Counted from the stretch's first letter, positions 36,347 through 44,081 are shown. The stretch is DNA of 62,006 nt from Defluviitaleaceae bacterium (GCA_009779835.1 WRBD01000014.1:1-62006); one strand, 5' to 3'. The notes: a model not told the origin generated them from the letters alone. A program made the numbers and translations.

Positions 36347-36949
36347 ATGAAAAAACTATTTTGCGTTTCCGTCGTCTTAATTGTTTTAGACCAAATTACA
36401 AAACATCTTGCACGGTATTTTTTTGCGGACGGCTTGGTTGTAATCATTCCGGGAATTTTAAGTATCGCTCCGTTTCATAACACGTATCTTGGATGGCTTG
36501 GATGGTGGGCAGGCATTGTTGATGTACCGTCACCATTTATTTTGATATTTTTGAAACATCTTTTAATTTTGCTTTTTTTGATGGTTATGTATTGGTATTT
36601 TTGCTATATTTCAGAAAAAAACCGCTTTTTGCTGAAAGCATCTATTGTGCCGGCAGTCTCGGGTATAGGCGGTTCGTTTATTGATAATTTACTTTTTAAT
36701 GGCTCGTGGGATTTTATTTTTGTTTTCAATGCGTTAATTTTTGATTTGAAAGATTTTTACCTCTTAGCGCATTTAATTTTACTTATTATTTTTAGTGTAC
36801 TTCTTGTTCCGCAATATTTAAAATTAAGCGAAAGACAACGCAGGCAGTTAAGTTTTTTTTCTTGGATACAAAATAGGTGCAAAGCTCCTAATTTAAGTCA
36901 ATCCACAATGCAGGGCGTATGCCGCCGCCTGCTCCGCCGCTTAAATTAA
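36347..36949 (+). CDS. divergent LspA-like signal peptidase II
   Basis: This 200-residue membrane protein is related to lipoprotein signal peptidase. It begins LFCVSVVLIVLDQITKHLARYF and keeps the two candidate catalytic Asp regions (GSFIDNLLFNG and FDLKDFYL). The usual GN..DR motif is changed to GGSFIDN, and 30 extra basic residues follow the last helix. It may be a paralogue with altered function. Its tail overlaps the convergent DUF6273 gene by 62 bp. Confidence 0.65.
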   Translation: MKKLFCVSVVLIVLDQITKHLARYFFADGLVVIIPGILSIAPFHNTYLGWLGWWAGIVDVPSPFILIFLKHLLILLFLMVMYWYFCYISEKNRFLLKASIVPAVSGIGGSFIDNLLFNGSWDFIFVFNALIFDLKDFYLLAHLILLIIFSVLLVPQYLKLSERQRRQLSFFSWIQNRCKAPNLSQSTMQGVCRRLLRRLN

Positions 36950-37805
36950 TCAGAAAACCGTCCATGCTAATCATTCCTGACGCGTTTACATATGCGGCAA
37001 AATCCAAATCTTCGCCGGGCGAGCGAAGCCACCACCATGACGGCAAACCCTGTGTGTCGGGGGTTTTGCGGGCGTTATTGTAGCGGTCATTGATAAATGC
37101 GTGATTGTCGGGGTTTTTATTTCCCCATTGACCGCTGTTACCGAAATATTTTATTACTTCTTCAACGCTTAACAGAAAAAGTTTATCTTCGGTTGTTTTG
37201 CCGCCATCTGTGCCGAACCATTTGTTTGGCGGGTTGGCGGTTTTTATTTTTGCTATTCTCGATTTTTCTTTTTGGCTGAATGTATTGCAAAAGGCTCCGT
37301 TTAAATATTGACGTAATGCGCAATTTTCCCATGTTATGTTTGAGAGCTTATTGTGATAGCCGCGTTTTTCCAGGATTCTTTCGCTTAGCAGCAGTGCCTT
37401 GCCGTTATGGACGTCCAGCACGCGCCAATCGTGCAAACCGAAGCGTACTATTTTATCCTGTGTATGGGAGGGTGACGGTTCTGCTTTATCCGGTTGCGAG
37501 CCATGCAGAGGAAGAGGCCCTACCAATGCAGATATACACTCCATTACACCCAGTGCGATGTCGTAGGGAATCATATAATCTTCCGACATTTCTCTTGCAA
37601 GAATCAAAAAGGTATGACTGTCACCTTTTTTAAGCTTGGAATAAGCGTGAAGGTCGCAAACGGCTATGCGAAGCAGGTTTTTAACATTTTTATTTTCATT
37701 TGCGAAATCGTTTAAAGCAGAAGTAAATCGGCTGTGATTGTTAAAAATTTCTATGCCAAATTGCGTTTTTATCATTTGCAATACTTGCTTGATTGAATCA
37801 AACAT
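36888..37805 (-). CDS. DUF6273 domain protein
   Basis: This 305-residue protein has a helical N-terminal region of about 90 residues and a C-terminal DUF6273 domain. The domain includes WRVLDVHNGKALLLSERIL, LRQYLNGAF and WWWLRSPGEDLDFAAYVNASG. The family resembles formylglycine-enzyme/C-lectin-like folds that present variable surfaces. Function is unknown. No signal peptide is seen. Confidence 0.68.
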   Translation of the reverse strand: MFDSIKQVLQMIKTQFGIEIFNNHSRFTSALNDFANENKNVKNLLRIAVCDLHAYSKLKKGDSHTFLILAREMSEDYMIPYDIALGVMECISALVGPLPLHGSQPDKAEPSPSHTQDKIVRFGLHDWRVLDVHNGKALLLSERILEKRGYHNKLSNITWENCALRQYLNGAFCNTFSQKEKSRIAKIKTANPPNKWFGTDGGKTTEDKLFLLSVEEVIKYFGNSGQWGNKNPDNHAFINDRYNNARKTPDTQGLPSWWWLRSPGEDLDFAAYVNASGMISMDGFLINLSGGAGGGIRPALWIDLN

Positions 37806-37863
37806 GATTATATATTCCTGCTCTCGTTTTCTCTTAGTTTAGCATATATGCATGGAGGGTTCT

Positions 37864-39006
37864 ATGTTTAAGCTTTCGATTGATGATATAACGCCGGGTA
37901 TGATTATACAGCAGGATATATATGATGGGAAAAACGCTTTCGCTCCTTTGTTGTGTGAAGGTACGAGAGTTACTTCAAATTTTTTGTATCAGTTAAAAAA
38001 GCGTGGGGTTACACATTTGCTTGCAAGAAAGCCGTTTCAAGGCGATGTTTCGTCACTTCCAACGGGTAAAAATCCGCTTGCTTCGGTTAATATCCCTGTA
38101 TCAAAATCTAAACCTGTAATTGCGTCAAAAACAAAAAACGAAGTTTTAAAAACAATGAAAGATTTTCAAATTTCGTTAAGCGGCTTAGATGAAAACGATG
38201 TTTGTAAAATAGTAAACAGCTTAGACGACATAATGAATCGTATTGTGCGCGATTTCCCAAAAAATCTGACACATACAATAAATGTGCATCATTTACGCGG
38301 AAATGATATGGCATCTTATTTATACGGGCATTCGTTAAGTGTTGCAGTTATCTCTATGGCGATTGGACAATACTTAGGTCTTTCTCCGGAAGAAGTTTTA
38401 CTGCTTGGTAAATGTGCATCGCTGCATGATATCGGTATGTACATGGTTTCCGATGAAATAACCCGAAAGCCTGCATTTATTAGGAAAGACGAACATGAAA
38501 ATATAAAAAGGCATACACAGCTTGGGTATCGCAGCTTGCTGAAAATGGATGCGGCAGACCAAAACATCTATGAAGGCATTTTATATCATCACGAAAGAAT
38601 TGACGGCTCGGGGTATCCCCTGGGTCTTAAAGGCGAAGAAATTCCTTTGTGGAGCAGAATAATCGCGGTGGCAGACACTTACGATGCCATGACTTCCGAA
38701 CGATTTCATCGTCCCGCGCGTACTCCTTCGGATTCCTGCGAATTTATAATGGCAAGCGCAAACAGAACTTTGGAATATGATATTGTCGCGGCTTTATTAA
38801 GGCGCATAGAAATTTACCCCGTGGGAATATGTGTAAAGCTTTCAAACGGAGACTACGGTGTGGTTATAGAAAACATACGAAGCAAACTTCGCCCTACGGT
38901 ACGAATAATTGATTCAGACAATATCGTAAACCTTAATGACCGAAAATTTTTGGACATTACGATTCTCAGCGCGATTTCTTATCAGGATATCATTGAGCGT
39001 AAATAG
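37864..39006 (+). CDS. HD-GYP domain phosphodiesterase
   Basis: This 380-residue protein has an N-terminal DUF3391-like segment and a C-terminal HD-GYP domain. Metal motifs are HSLSVA, LHDIGMY, and YHHERIDGSGYP. HD-GYP proteins hydrolyse cyclic di-GMP, which controls motility and adhesion in Clostridia. GGAGGG precedes the ATG. It lies inside the sigG-intervening element. Confidence 0.88.
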   Translation: MFKLSIDDITPGMIIQQDIYDGKNAFAPLLCEGTRVTSNFLYQLKKRGVTHLLARKPFQGDVSSLPTGKNPLASVNIPVSKSKPVIASKTKNEVLKTMKDFQISLSGLDENDVCKIVNSLDDIMNRIVRDFPKNLTHTINVHHLRGNDMASYLYGHSLSVAVISMAIGQYLGLSPEEVLLLGKCASLHDIGMYMVSDEITRKPAFIRKDEHENIKRHTQLGYRSLLKMDAADQNIYEGILYHHERIDGSGYPLGLKGEEIPLWSRIIAVADTYDAMTSERFHRPARTPSDSCEFIMASANRTLEYDIVAALLRRIEIYPVGICVKLSNGDYGVVIENIRSKLRPTVRIIDSDNIVNLNDRKFLDITILSAISYQDIIERK

Positions 39007-39056
39007 TAGAGGTTTTTTATGCTATACTGTTGAAAAAAATTCACAGGAGGACAATT

Positions 39057-39803
39057 ATGGTTGATGTAAAAGGAAAATGGGCATTAATTACCGGCGCAAG
39101 CAGAGGAATCGGGTATCTTGCGGCTAAATTTATGGCGGAACACGGTTGTAATTTAGTTCTGCACAGCAGGACGCTTGAGCATTCGGAGAAAGTTCTGGGC
39201 GAAGTAAAAGCTGCCGGCGTAGAGGCATACGCAATCGCCGCCGATTTAGCCGACGCGGAACAAGTCGCGGTTATGCTGAAAAAAATTGACGAAAAAGGAA
39301 CGCCCATTGAAGTTGTTTTAAACAATGCGGGTGTTCAGGTTGCGTACAGAAATGATTTTTATGAAACTCCCGTTTCGGATTTCACAACAAGTTTTCAAGT
39401 AAACACAATTGCCCCTGCCATGATTTGTTATCACTACATGCCCAAAATGGTTGAAAAAGGCTTCGGGCGCATTGTGAACACAACAAGCGGAATACGACTG
39501 GATCCGCAACAGGCGGGATATTCCGCAAGTAAAGCCGCTTTGGACAAATTTACAATTGACATAGGCTCAAAAGTGCAGGGTACCGATGTTTTAATTAACC
39601 TCGCCGACCCCGGCTGGTGCCGCACAGACTTAGGCGGACAATCCGCACCAAATCCGCCGGAAAGCGCGCTACCCGGAGTTATAACAGGCGTATTCGTAAA
39701 CGACAAAAAAAGCGGACGCTATTTCGGTGCAGGAAATTTTATTGGTATGACACTCGAACAAGCCGTAAAACACGCCGAGAGTACGATGGATAGCCCGTAT
39801 TAA
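39057..39803 (+). CDS. short-chain dehydrogenase/reductase
   Basis: This 248-residue SDR has the NAD(P)-binding TGASRGIG motif, NNAG and the catalytic YSASK motif. The substrate is unknown. CAGGAGG precedes the ATG and an extended -10 TGCTATACT lies about 30 bp upstream. A palindromic repeat follows the stop. Confidence 0.88.
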   Translation: MVDVKGKWALITGASRGIGYLAAKFMAEHGCNLVLHSRTLEHSEKVLGEVKAAGVEAYAIAADLADAEQVAVMLKKIDEKGTPIEVVLNNAGVQVAYRNDFYETPVSDFTTSFQVNTIAPAMICYHYMPKMVEKGFGRIVNTTSGIRLDPQQAGYSASKAALDKFTIDIGSKVQGTDVLINLADPGWCRTDLGGQSAPNPPESALPGVITGVFVNDKKSGRYFGAGNFIGMTLEQAVKHAESTMDSPY

Positions 39804-39813
39804 TAAAGAATTT

Positions 39814-39876
39814 TTAACCACGAAAGGCACGAAATACACGAAAAAAGAGAAAAAATTTCGTGTATCTCGTGCCTTT
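39814..39876. repeat. intergenic palindromic repeat
   Basis: Arms AAAGGCACGA and TCGTGCCTTT enclose a further stem ACACGAAA/TTTCGTGT. The start TTAACCACGAAA resembles the repeat inside ldcA. It may also act as a terminator for the SDR gene. Confidence 0.65.
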
Positions 39877-39940
39877 GCACTGTTCGGACAATAATGTATG
39901 AAATTTACATAAAATAGGAATTATAAAGAAGGTGATACTT

Positions 39941-40102
39941 TTGGAAATTGTGCTTACCAGAAGTTTAAACGGGGTTCCTATGACCCATGAAGAAATGAAA
40001 TCGTATATTTTCAAAAGTGATGTTTTTGTAAAAGTGCTTAGAGATGTCAACAACAGAGTAAACGCACTTAGTATTATTTCGACTAATGACAAAGCAAAGT
40101 AA
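39941..40102 (+). CDS. 53-residue protein upstream of recombinase
   Basis: A TTG start lies behind AAGAAGGTGATAC. The protein is polar and helical (MTHEEMKSYIFKSDVFVKVL) with no known family; an internal ATG at 39980 is an alternative start. It ends 85 bp before the recombinase. Small proteins next to serine integrases can be directionality factors, so it is a second candidate for controlling excision. Confidence 0.45.
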   Translation: MEIVLTRSLNGVPMTHEEMKSYIFKSDVFVKVLRDVNNRVNALSIISTNDKAK

Positions 40103-40107
40103 CCAAG

Positions 40108-40173
40108 TTGAAAATATGCAAAAGCCTGTTATAATAGAGGAAAAGCACATTTGCTTGTCTCTATTATTTTCTT
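40108..40173 (+). promoter_or_regulatory. recombinase promoter and leader hairpin
   Basis: TTGAAA and TATAAT (40130-40135) are 16 bp apart, also with an extended TGT. At the expected transcript start AATAGAG (40133-40139) pairs with CTCTATT (40159-40165), with an inner AAGCA/TGCTT stem, followed by ATTTTCTT. This could terminate early or serve as an operator. The recombinase ribosome binding site follows directly. Confidence 0.55.
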
Positions 40174-40186
40174 CGGGGAGGTCTAT

Positions 40187-41566
40187 ATGAAAAAAGCAGC
40201 GGCAATTTATATTCGTGTATCAACAGATGCGCAGAGAGAAGAAGGTTATTCTATTGACGCGCAAAAAGAGATGTTGCAGGCACATTGTGTTTCAAAAGGA
40301 ATTAAGAATTATATCTACTACATAGACGGTGGTTTTACCGGAAGCAACATAGACCGGCCGGAAATGCAGCGGTTAATCAGCGACATAAAACAGGATAAAA
40401 TTTCTCACGTTTTAGTGTACAAATTAGACCGCTTATCAAGAAGCCAAAAAGATACATTATATTTAATTGAAGACGTATTCAACCCTCATGGGGTGGATTT
40501 TATTTCCATGAATGAAAGCATGGACACATCAACTCCTCTTGGCAGGCTAATGTTGGGAATTTTATCAGCATTTGCACAACTGGAACGCGAAAATATCCGC
40601 GAAAGAACGCGTATGGGAATGCGGGAGCGCGTTAAATCCGGCAAATGGATGGGTGGGGGGCGCACGCCGTTTGGTTATGATTATGACGAAAAAAATGGCA
40701 CGCTTATTCCAAATAAAGATGCCGAACGGGTACGCAAGGTTTATGAATTATATTTGCAAGGACACTCCACAGCAAATATAGCGAAAACACTTGGTTTAAA
40801 ATACGACAAGCTCGCCTACCAAATTTTATCGCGCAAATCCAACGCAGGGTACATCACATACAACGGTGAAGAATATCTAGGCAATCATGAGCCGATTATC
40901 AGCCTTGAAACTTACGAATGTGCAATGAGATATATGAACGAGCGTTCTGTTAAAAGGGTATCAGAATCAGGGTACTTGTTTACGGGTTTACTTTATTGCG
41001 GCAAATGCGGGGCAAAGATGCGCTACCAAAAATGGGGCAAGCATGATTGCAAAATTGTGTGCTACTCACAGGATAAAAGCAAGCCGCATATTGTAAAAGA
41101 CCCAAATTGTGATAACGCCAAATTATGGGCAAGCGATATTGAAGACGTAGTGCTAAAGGATTTATTTAATTACTCCTTTGAGCAAAGAAAAATTGACACG
41201 CCGCAGATATCAAATATGAGCCTGTTGGAAGTTCTTCACGACCAATACGGTAGCGTTGCACAGAAATTGAAAAGACTTTATAATCTTTACGCAGAGAGCG
41301 ATGATGAAATTTTGAATCAAACAATCAGCGAAACGAAAAAAGAACTAAAACATATACAAGTGCAAATTGAAAACGAAACCGAAAAAAGTAAAAACCAAAA
41401 TAATTTTATTAATTTAAAAAAGACGCTTTCCACTTTATCGGAAACATGGGAATACATGACTTCCAAAGAAAAAAAGCTCTTGGTAAACGACTGTATCAAC
41501 AAAATTACAATTACAGATGCCGTTGTGCATATTGATTACAAGTTTGATTTAGTAAAAGAATGGTAA
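40187..41566 (+). CDS. large serine recombinase (SpoIVCA/CisA-like)
   Basis: This 459-residue recombinase has a catalytic domain with Ser in IYIRVSTDAQREEG, VYKLDRLSRSQKDT and ERENIRERTRMGM. A recombinase domain (RTPFGYDYDEKNG) and a zinc ribbon (LYCGKCGAKM...CDN) follow, then a C-terminal coiled coil. The architecture and length match the skin recombinase. It is complete, unlike the fragment at 173. It faces the right attachment site and ends 28 bp from its arm. GGGGAGG precedes the ATG. Confidence 0.93.
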   Translation: MKKAAAIYIRVSTDAQREEGYSIDAQKEMLQAHCVSKGIKNYIYYIDGGFTGSNIDRPEMQRLISDIKQDKISHVLVYKLDRLSRSQKDTLYLIEDVFNPHGVDFISMNESMDTSTPLGRLMLGILSAFAQLERENIRERTRMGMRERVKSGKWMGGGRTPFGYDYDEKNGTLIPNKDAERVRKVYELYLQGHSTANIAKTLGLKYDKLAYQILSRKSNAGYITYNGEEYLGNHEPIISLETYECAMRYMNERSVKRVSESGYLFTGLLYCGKCGAKMRYQKWGKHDCKIVCYSQDKSKPHIVKDPNCDNAKLWASDIEDVVLKDLFNYSFEQRKIDTPQISNMSLLEVLHDQYGSVAQKLKRLYNLYAESDDEILNQTISETKKELKHIQVQIENETEKSKNQNNFINLKKTLSTLSETWEYMTSKEKKLLVNDCINKITITDAVVHIDYKFDLVKEW

Positions 41567-41567
41567 T

Positions 41568-41903
41568 TCAAGCCCCTAAGTGGGCAAATACATATTTGCA
41601 CCTAATGACATTCATCGGCACGGCATACGTAGAAAATTGAACGCCTTGGCTTGTGTCGAAATTATCAATTGCTTTTATCAGACCGATGCATCCGACTTGA
41701 AAAATATCGTCAACGTATTCGCCGCGATTGTTAAAGCGTTGGATTATGCTTAAAACAAGGCGTAGATTACCGAAAATATATTTCTCGCGCGCTTCTTCGT
41801 CGCCTTCCCGGATGCGCTCGAAAAGAGTTCGTTTTTCTTCGCCCCTTAGCACGGGCAATTTTGAGGTGTTTACGCCGCAGATTTCTACTTTGCTGCTGTG
41901 CAT
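41568..41903 (-). CDS. sigG: sigG, 5' part of split gene
   Basis: The first 97 residues are SigG: MHSSKVEICGVNTSKLPVL, the SigG-specific N-terminus, then region 2 with GNLRLVLSIIQRFNNRGEY and DDIFQVGCIGLIKAIDNFD up to FSTYAVPM. After the core the frame runs into the element arm and adds 14 unrelated residues before a stop. The truncated product lacks most of region 2.4 and regions 3-4. The ATG follows GGAGGG. Excision would fuse it to the 3' part at 26381. Confidence 0.95.
   Translation of the reverse strand: MHSSKVEICGVNTSKLPVLRGEEKRTLFERIREGDEEAREKYIFGNLRLVLSIIQRFNNRGEYVDDIFQVGCIGLIKAIDNFDTSQGVQFSTYAVPMNVIRCKYVFAHLGA
41594..41618. other. attachment site, right junction (in sigG)
   Basis: The arm ATTTGCACCTAATGACAT (41594-41611) is the exact reverse complement of the left arm and is followed by the core TCATCGG (41612-41618). 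Joining the left sigG part to the right part at this core gives the coding sequence CCGATGATAATAGG, read as Pro-Met-Ile-Ile-Gly. Confidence 0.85.
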
Positions 41904-41914
41904 ATTTTATCCCT

Positions 41915-41950
41915 CCGGAAAATGCTTGAGATATAACAAGCATTTCCCGG
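41915..41950 (-). promoter_or_regulatory. sigG leader hairpin overlapping the ribosome binding site
   Basis: In the sigG sense strand CCGGGAAATGCTTG and CAAGCATTTTCCGG form a 14-bp stem (one G-U) with an 8-base loop. The last GG of the stem is the first half of the GGAGG site, so folding would hide it. A translation-damping leader hairpin has been reported for Bacillus sigG. If the sigG promoter overlaps the stem it could instead be an operator. Confidence 0.55.
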
Positions 41951-41997
41951 GCGTAAATTAATATACTGGAAAAAAATGCATGAACGAAAAATTTCTA

Positions 41998-42041
41998 TTG
42001 ACAACAAATCGAACTTACGGTACGATAAATGTACGGCAAGT
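41998..42041 (+). promoter_or_regulatory. tetR promoter with autoregulatory operator
   Basis: TTGACA and TACGAT are 17 bp apart. ACTTACGGTAC (42013-42023) and GTACGGCAAGT (42031-42041) form an inverted repeat (9 of 11) over the -10, placed for repression by the TetR-family product. Confidence 0.65.
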
Positions 42042-42059
42042 ATGAGGGAGGAGCATGCT

Positions 42060-42686
42060 TTGGATAAAAAAGAGCGTCTATCCGAATTTAACCGCAACAA
42101 TATATTATTTGCGGCCAAAGAGTTGTTTTCAAAAAAAGGTGTAGACCAAACAACTATGGATGAAATTGCAAAAAAAGCGGATTACAGCAAGTCAACTATC
42201 TATGTATATTTTAAGAGCAAGGAAGAAATATTCGATTGCATTGTTTTAGAATATTACACATTACTTAGAGATGGAATAGAGGAGGCTTTGCGCAATGCAA
42301 AAGAATTTACAGATGGTTATTTTGCAATTTGCAATACATTAGCGGAACTCTATACAAAGTATCCGCTATATTTTGAAAGTATCTTAGGAGAAATTAAACT
42401 TGTGAGAGATGAATCAAACTCTGTGTTATTTCAAATTTATACTGTTGGCGAACAAATAAACGATATAATGGAGAATTTTTTAAAAACTTGTATATCTAAC
42501 GGAGACATACGAAGTGAGCTTGATTCATTATTTCAAACAACATTTATCTTGTGGGGGGGAATATGCGGAATAATTTCATTGGCACAAAAGAAAGAAAAAT
42601 ATATCTGTTATAGGTCGAATGTTTCAAAAGAAGAATTTATGCAGAATGGTTTTAAACTCTTGTTGCGGTCTATGTTGCCGTCTTAG
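42060..42686 (+). CDS. TetR-family transcriptional regulator
   Basis: This 208-residue regulator has an N-terminal helix-turn-helix (LFSKKGVDQTTMDEIAKKADYSKSTIYVYFKSKEEIF in part) and a C-terminal ligand domain. I start at TTG because AGGGAGGAG lies 7-8 bp upstream; an upstream ATG overlaps that site. It probably controls the FMN-binding and apbE genes that follow. Confidence 0.85.
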   Translation: MDKKERLSEFNRNNILFAAKELFSKKGVDQTTMDEIAKKADYSKSTIYVYFKSKEEIFDCIVLEYYTLLRDGIEEALRNAKEFTDGYFAICNTLAELYTKYPLYFESILGEIKLVRDESNSVLFQIYTVGEQINDIMENFLKTCISNGDIRSELDSLFQTTFILWGGICGIISLAQKKEKYICYRSNVSKEEFMQNGFKLLLRSMLPS

Positions 42687-42711
42687 AAAATAATGAAAGC
42701 AGGTATTTGTT

Positions 42712-43125
42712 ATGACTAAAAAAGTTAAAAGGGTAATTATTTCATCTGTATGCTTGGTGGTTGCCGTGGGTCTGTTCTTTGGAGGAAAGGCTTTTATTGA
42801 TACTACGAGGTACAGAAAAATTATCTCTGGAATTGAAATTAGAACCCCAAACTTCATACAAATTCAAGATGGTACATTTAATGGATTCTTTAATGCAATT
42901 TTTGTTTCTGCCGATGTTGATGTCACGATAGAAAATCATACGATTACTGAAATTGTGATTAACGAACACTATTTTGGTCGTAACAGTGCCGTCGACGCGG
43001 AAGCAGTTATAGTTGATGTAGTTGACAGTCAATCATTGGAAGTAGACACTGTTTCCGGTGCAACGAATAGCAGTTTGGTGATTCTTAAAGCAATACAACT
43101 TGCGTTAGAAAGCGGAATAAATTAA
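42712..43125 (+). CDS. membrane-anchored FMN-binding domain protein
   Basis: This 137-residue protein has an N-terminal membrane helix (VIISSVCLVVAVGLFF) and an FMN_bind domain outside the cell. The flavinylation motif is VSGATNSS, whose Thr receives FMN from ApbE. Such small flavoproteins take part in extracellular or membrane electron transfer. It is followed directly by apbE. Confidence 0.85.
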   Translation: MTKKVKRVIISSVCLVVAVGLFFGGKAFIDTTRYRKIISGIEIRTPNFIQIQDGTFNGFFNAIFVSADVDVTIENHTITEIVINEHYFGRNSAVDAEAVIVDVVDSQSLEVDTVSGATNSSLVILKAIQLALESGIN

Positions 43126-43127
43126 TA

Positions 43128-44081
43128 ATGCCGGAAATTTTTTATGAAATACAAGATTTTTTGATGAACACTAATGTGGAACAAAAAATCGTTGGCGATA
43201 ATAGTAGTGACATTTACAACACAGCCATGAAAGAACTCCATAGGCTCGAAAGCATGATGAGTTTTTACAAGGAAGCAAGCGAAGTTTCATTGCTTAACCG
43301 GCAATCAGGAAAAGAAGTTGTAAAATTAAGTAGTGAAATGATGTTGGTTTTACAGCAGTCAGAATATTTCTCTATACTTTCTGAAAATGCTTTTAATATC
43401 ATGCTGTCTCCCCTCATTCAACTTTGGAGAAGCGCGGGTAAAAGAAATGAGTTGCCTTCCGATAACGATATAGAAAACGCTTTATATCTCTGTAATAGTG
43501 ATAATCTTGTTATCTGTGAAGAAACGGCGTATTTAAAAAAAGAGGGTTGCATGATTGACCTTGGCGGGATTGGAAAAGGATTTGCCGCTGATGTTTGTTG
43601 CAATATTTATAAAGACATGGGAGCAAAGTCTGCATTCATCAATTTAGGTGGTAATGTTAAAGCAATTGGTAATCGCGCTGATGGTAAGCAGTGGACTGTT
43701 GGTATTCAGCATCCCGATAAGCCAAGAGGTAATTGCTATTGTGCAATCATGTGTTCCGATTTATCGGTTGTTACATCAGGAGGATATGAGCGATACCAAG
43801 AAATAAACGGAGTGAAATATCATCACATCCTTGACGGCAGAACAGGTTATCCGTCTGATACTGACCTTAAAAGCGTTACCGTAATTTCTAAAAGTTCCAC
43901 ACAGGCTGATGCCTTATCAACTGCGGCGTTTGTTATGGGTTTAAAAAGAGGCATTGATTTGATTTATGCATCAAAATGTGTTGGTGCTATATTTTTTACA
44001 ACATCTAATGAAATCTATATGACAAAGGGCGTGAATCAAAATTTGAAATTGCTTGAGAGGATGAAATGCTATGAAGTTTAA
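43128..44081 (+). CDS. apbE: ApbE-family FAD:protein FMN transferase
   Basis: This 317-residue ApbE shows MIDLGGIGKGFAAD, INLGGNVKAIG, HHILDGRTGYPSD and TQADALSTAAFVMG. It moves FMN from FAD to Thr of the SGAT motif of the preceding protein. Most ApbE enzymes that modify outside domains are exported, but I see no signal peptide or lipobox here. It starts 2 bp after the FMN-binding gene. Confidence 0.92.
   Translation: MPEIFYEIQDFLMNTNVEQKIVGDNSSDIYNTAMKELHRLESMMSFYKEASEVSLLNRQSGKEVVKLSSEMMLVLQQSEYFSILSENAFNIMLSPLIQLWRSAGKRNELPSDNDIENALYLCNSDNLVICEETAYLKKEGCMIDLGGIGKGFAADVCCNIYKDMGAKSAFINLGGNVKAIGNRADGKQWTVGIQHPDKPRGNCYCAIMCSDLSVVTSGGYERYQEINGVKYHHILDGRTGYPSDTDLKSVTVISKSSTQADALSTAAFVMGLKRGIDLIYASKCVGAIFFTTSNEIYMTKGVNQNLKLLERMKCYEV

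Larger units (their letters stand above)
26866..41618. mobile_element. 14.7-kb sigG-intervening element (skin-like)
   Basis: The segment splits sigG and is bounded by the core TCATCGG on both sides, with 18-bp inverted arms just inside. A large serine recombinase gene ends 28 bp from the right arm, as in skin elements. Deletion between the cores would remove 14,746 bp and restore sigG in frame. Cargo in order: unknown 205-residue protein, ABC-F ATPase, mltG, SASP, methyltransferase, VWA protein, tyrosine recombinase, pilin-like protein, LspA-like protein, DUF6273 protein, HD-GYP protein, SDR, a 53-residue protein and the recombinase. No phage structural genes are present. Confidence 0.88.

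Noticed and set aside
26866-41618. Prophage
   Set aside because: No capsid, tail, terminase or lysis genes are seen between the attachment sites.
26381-41903. The two sigG parts could be remnants of two different sigma factor genes
   Set aside because: They meet at the same codon with a shared core, do not overlap in sequence, and together give one SigG of normal length.
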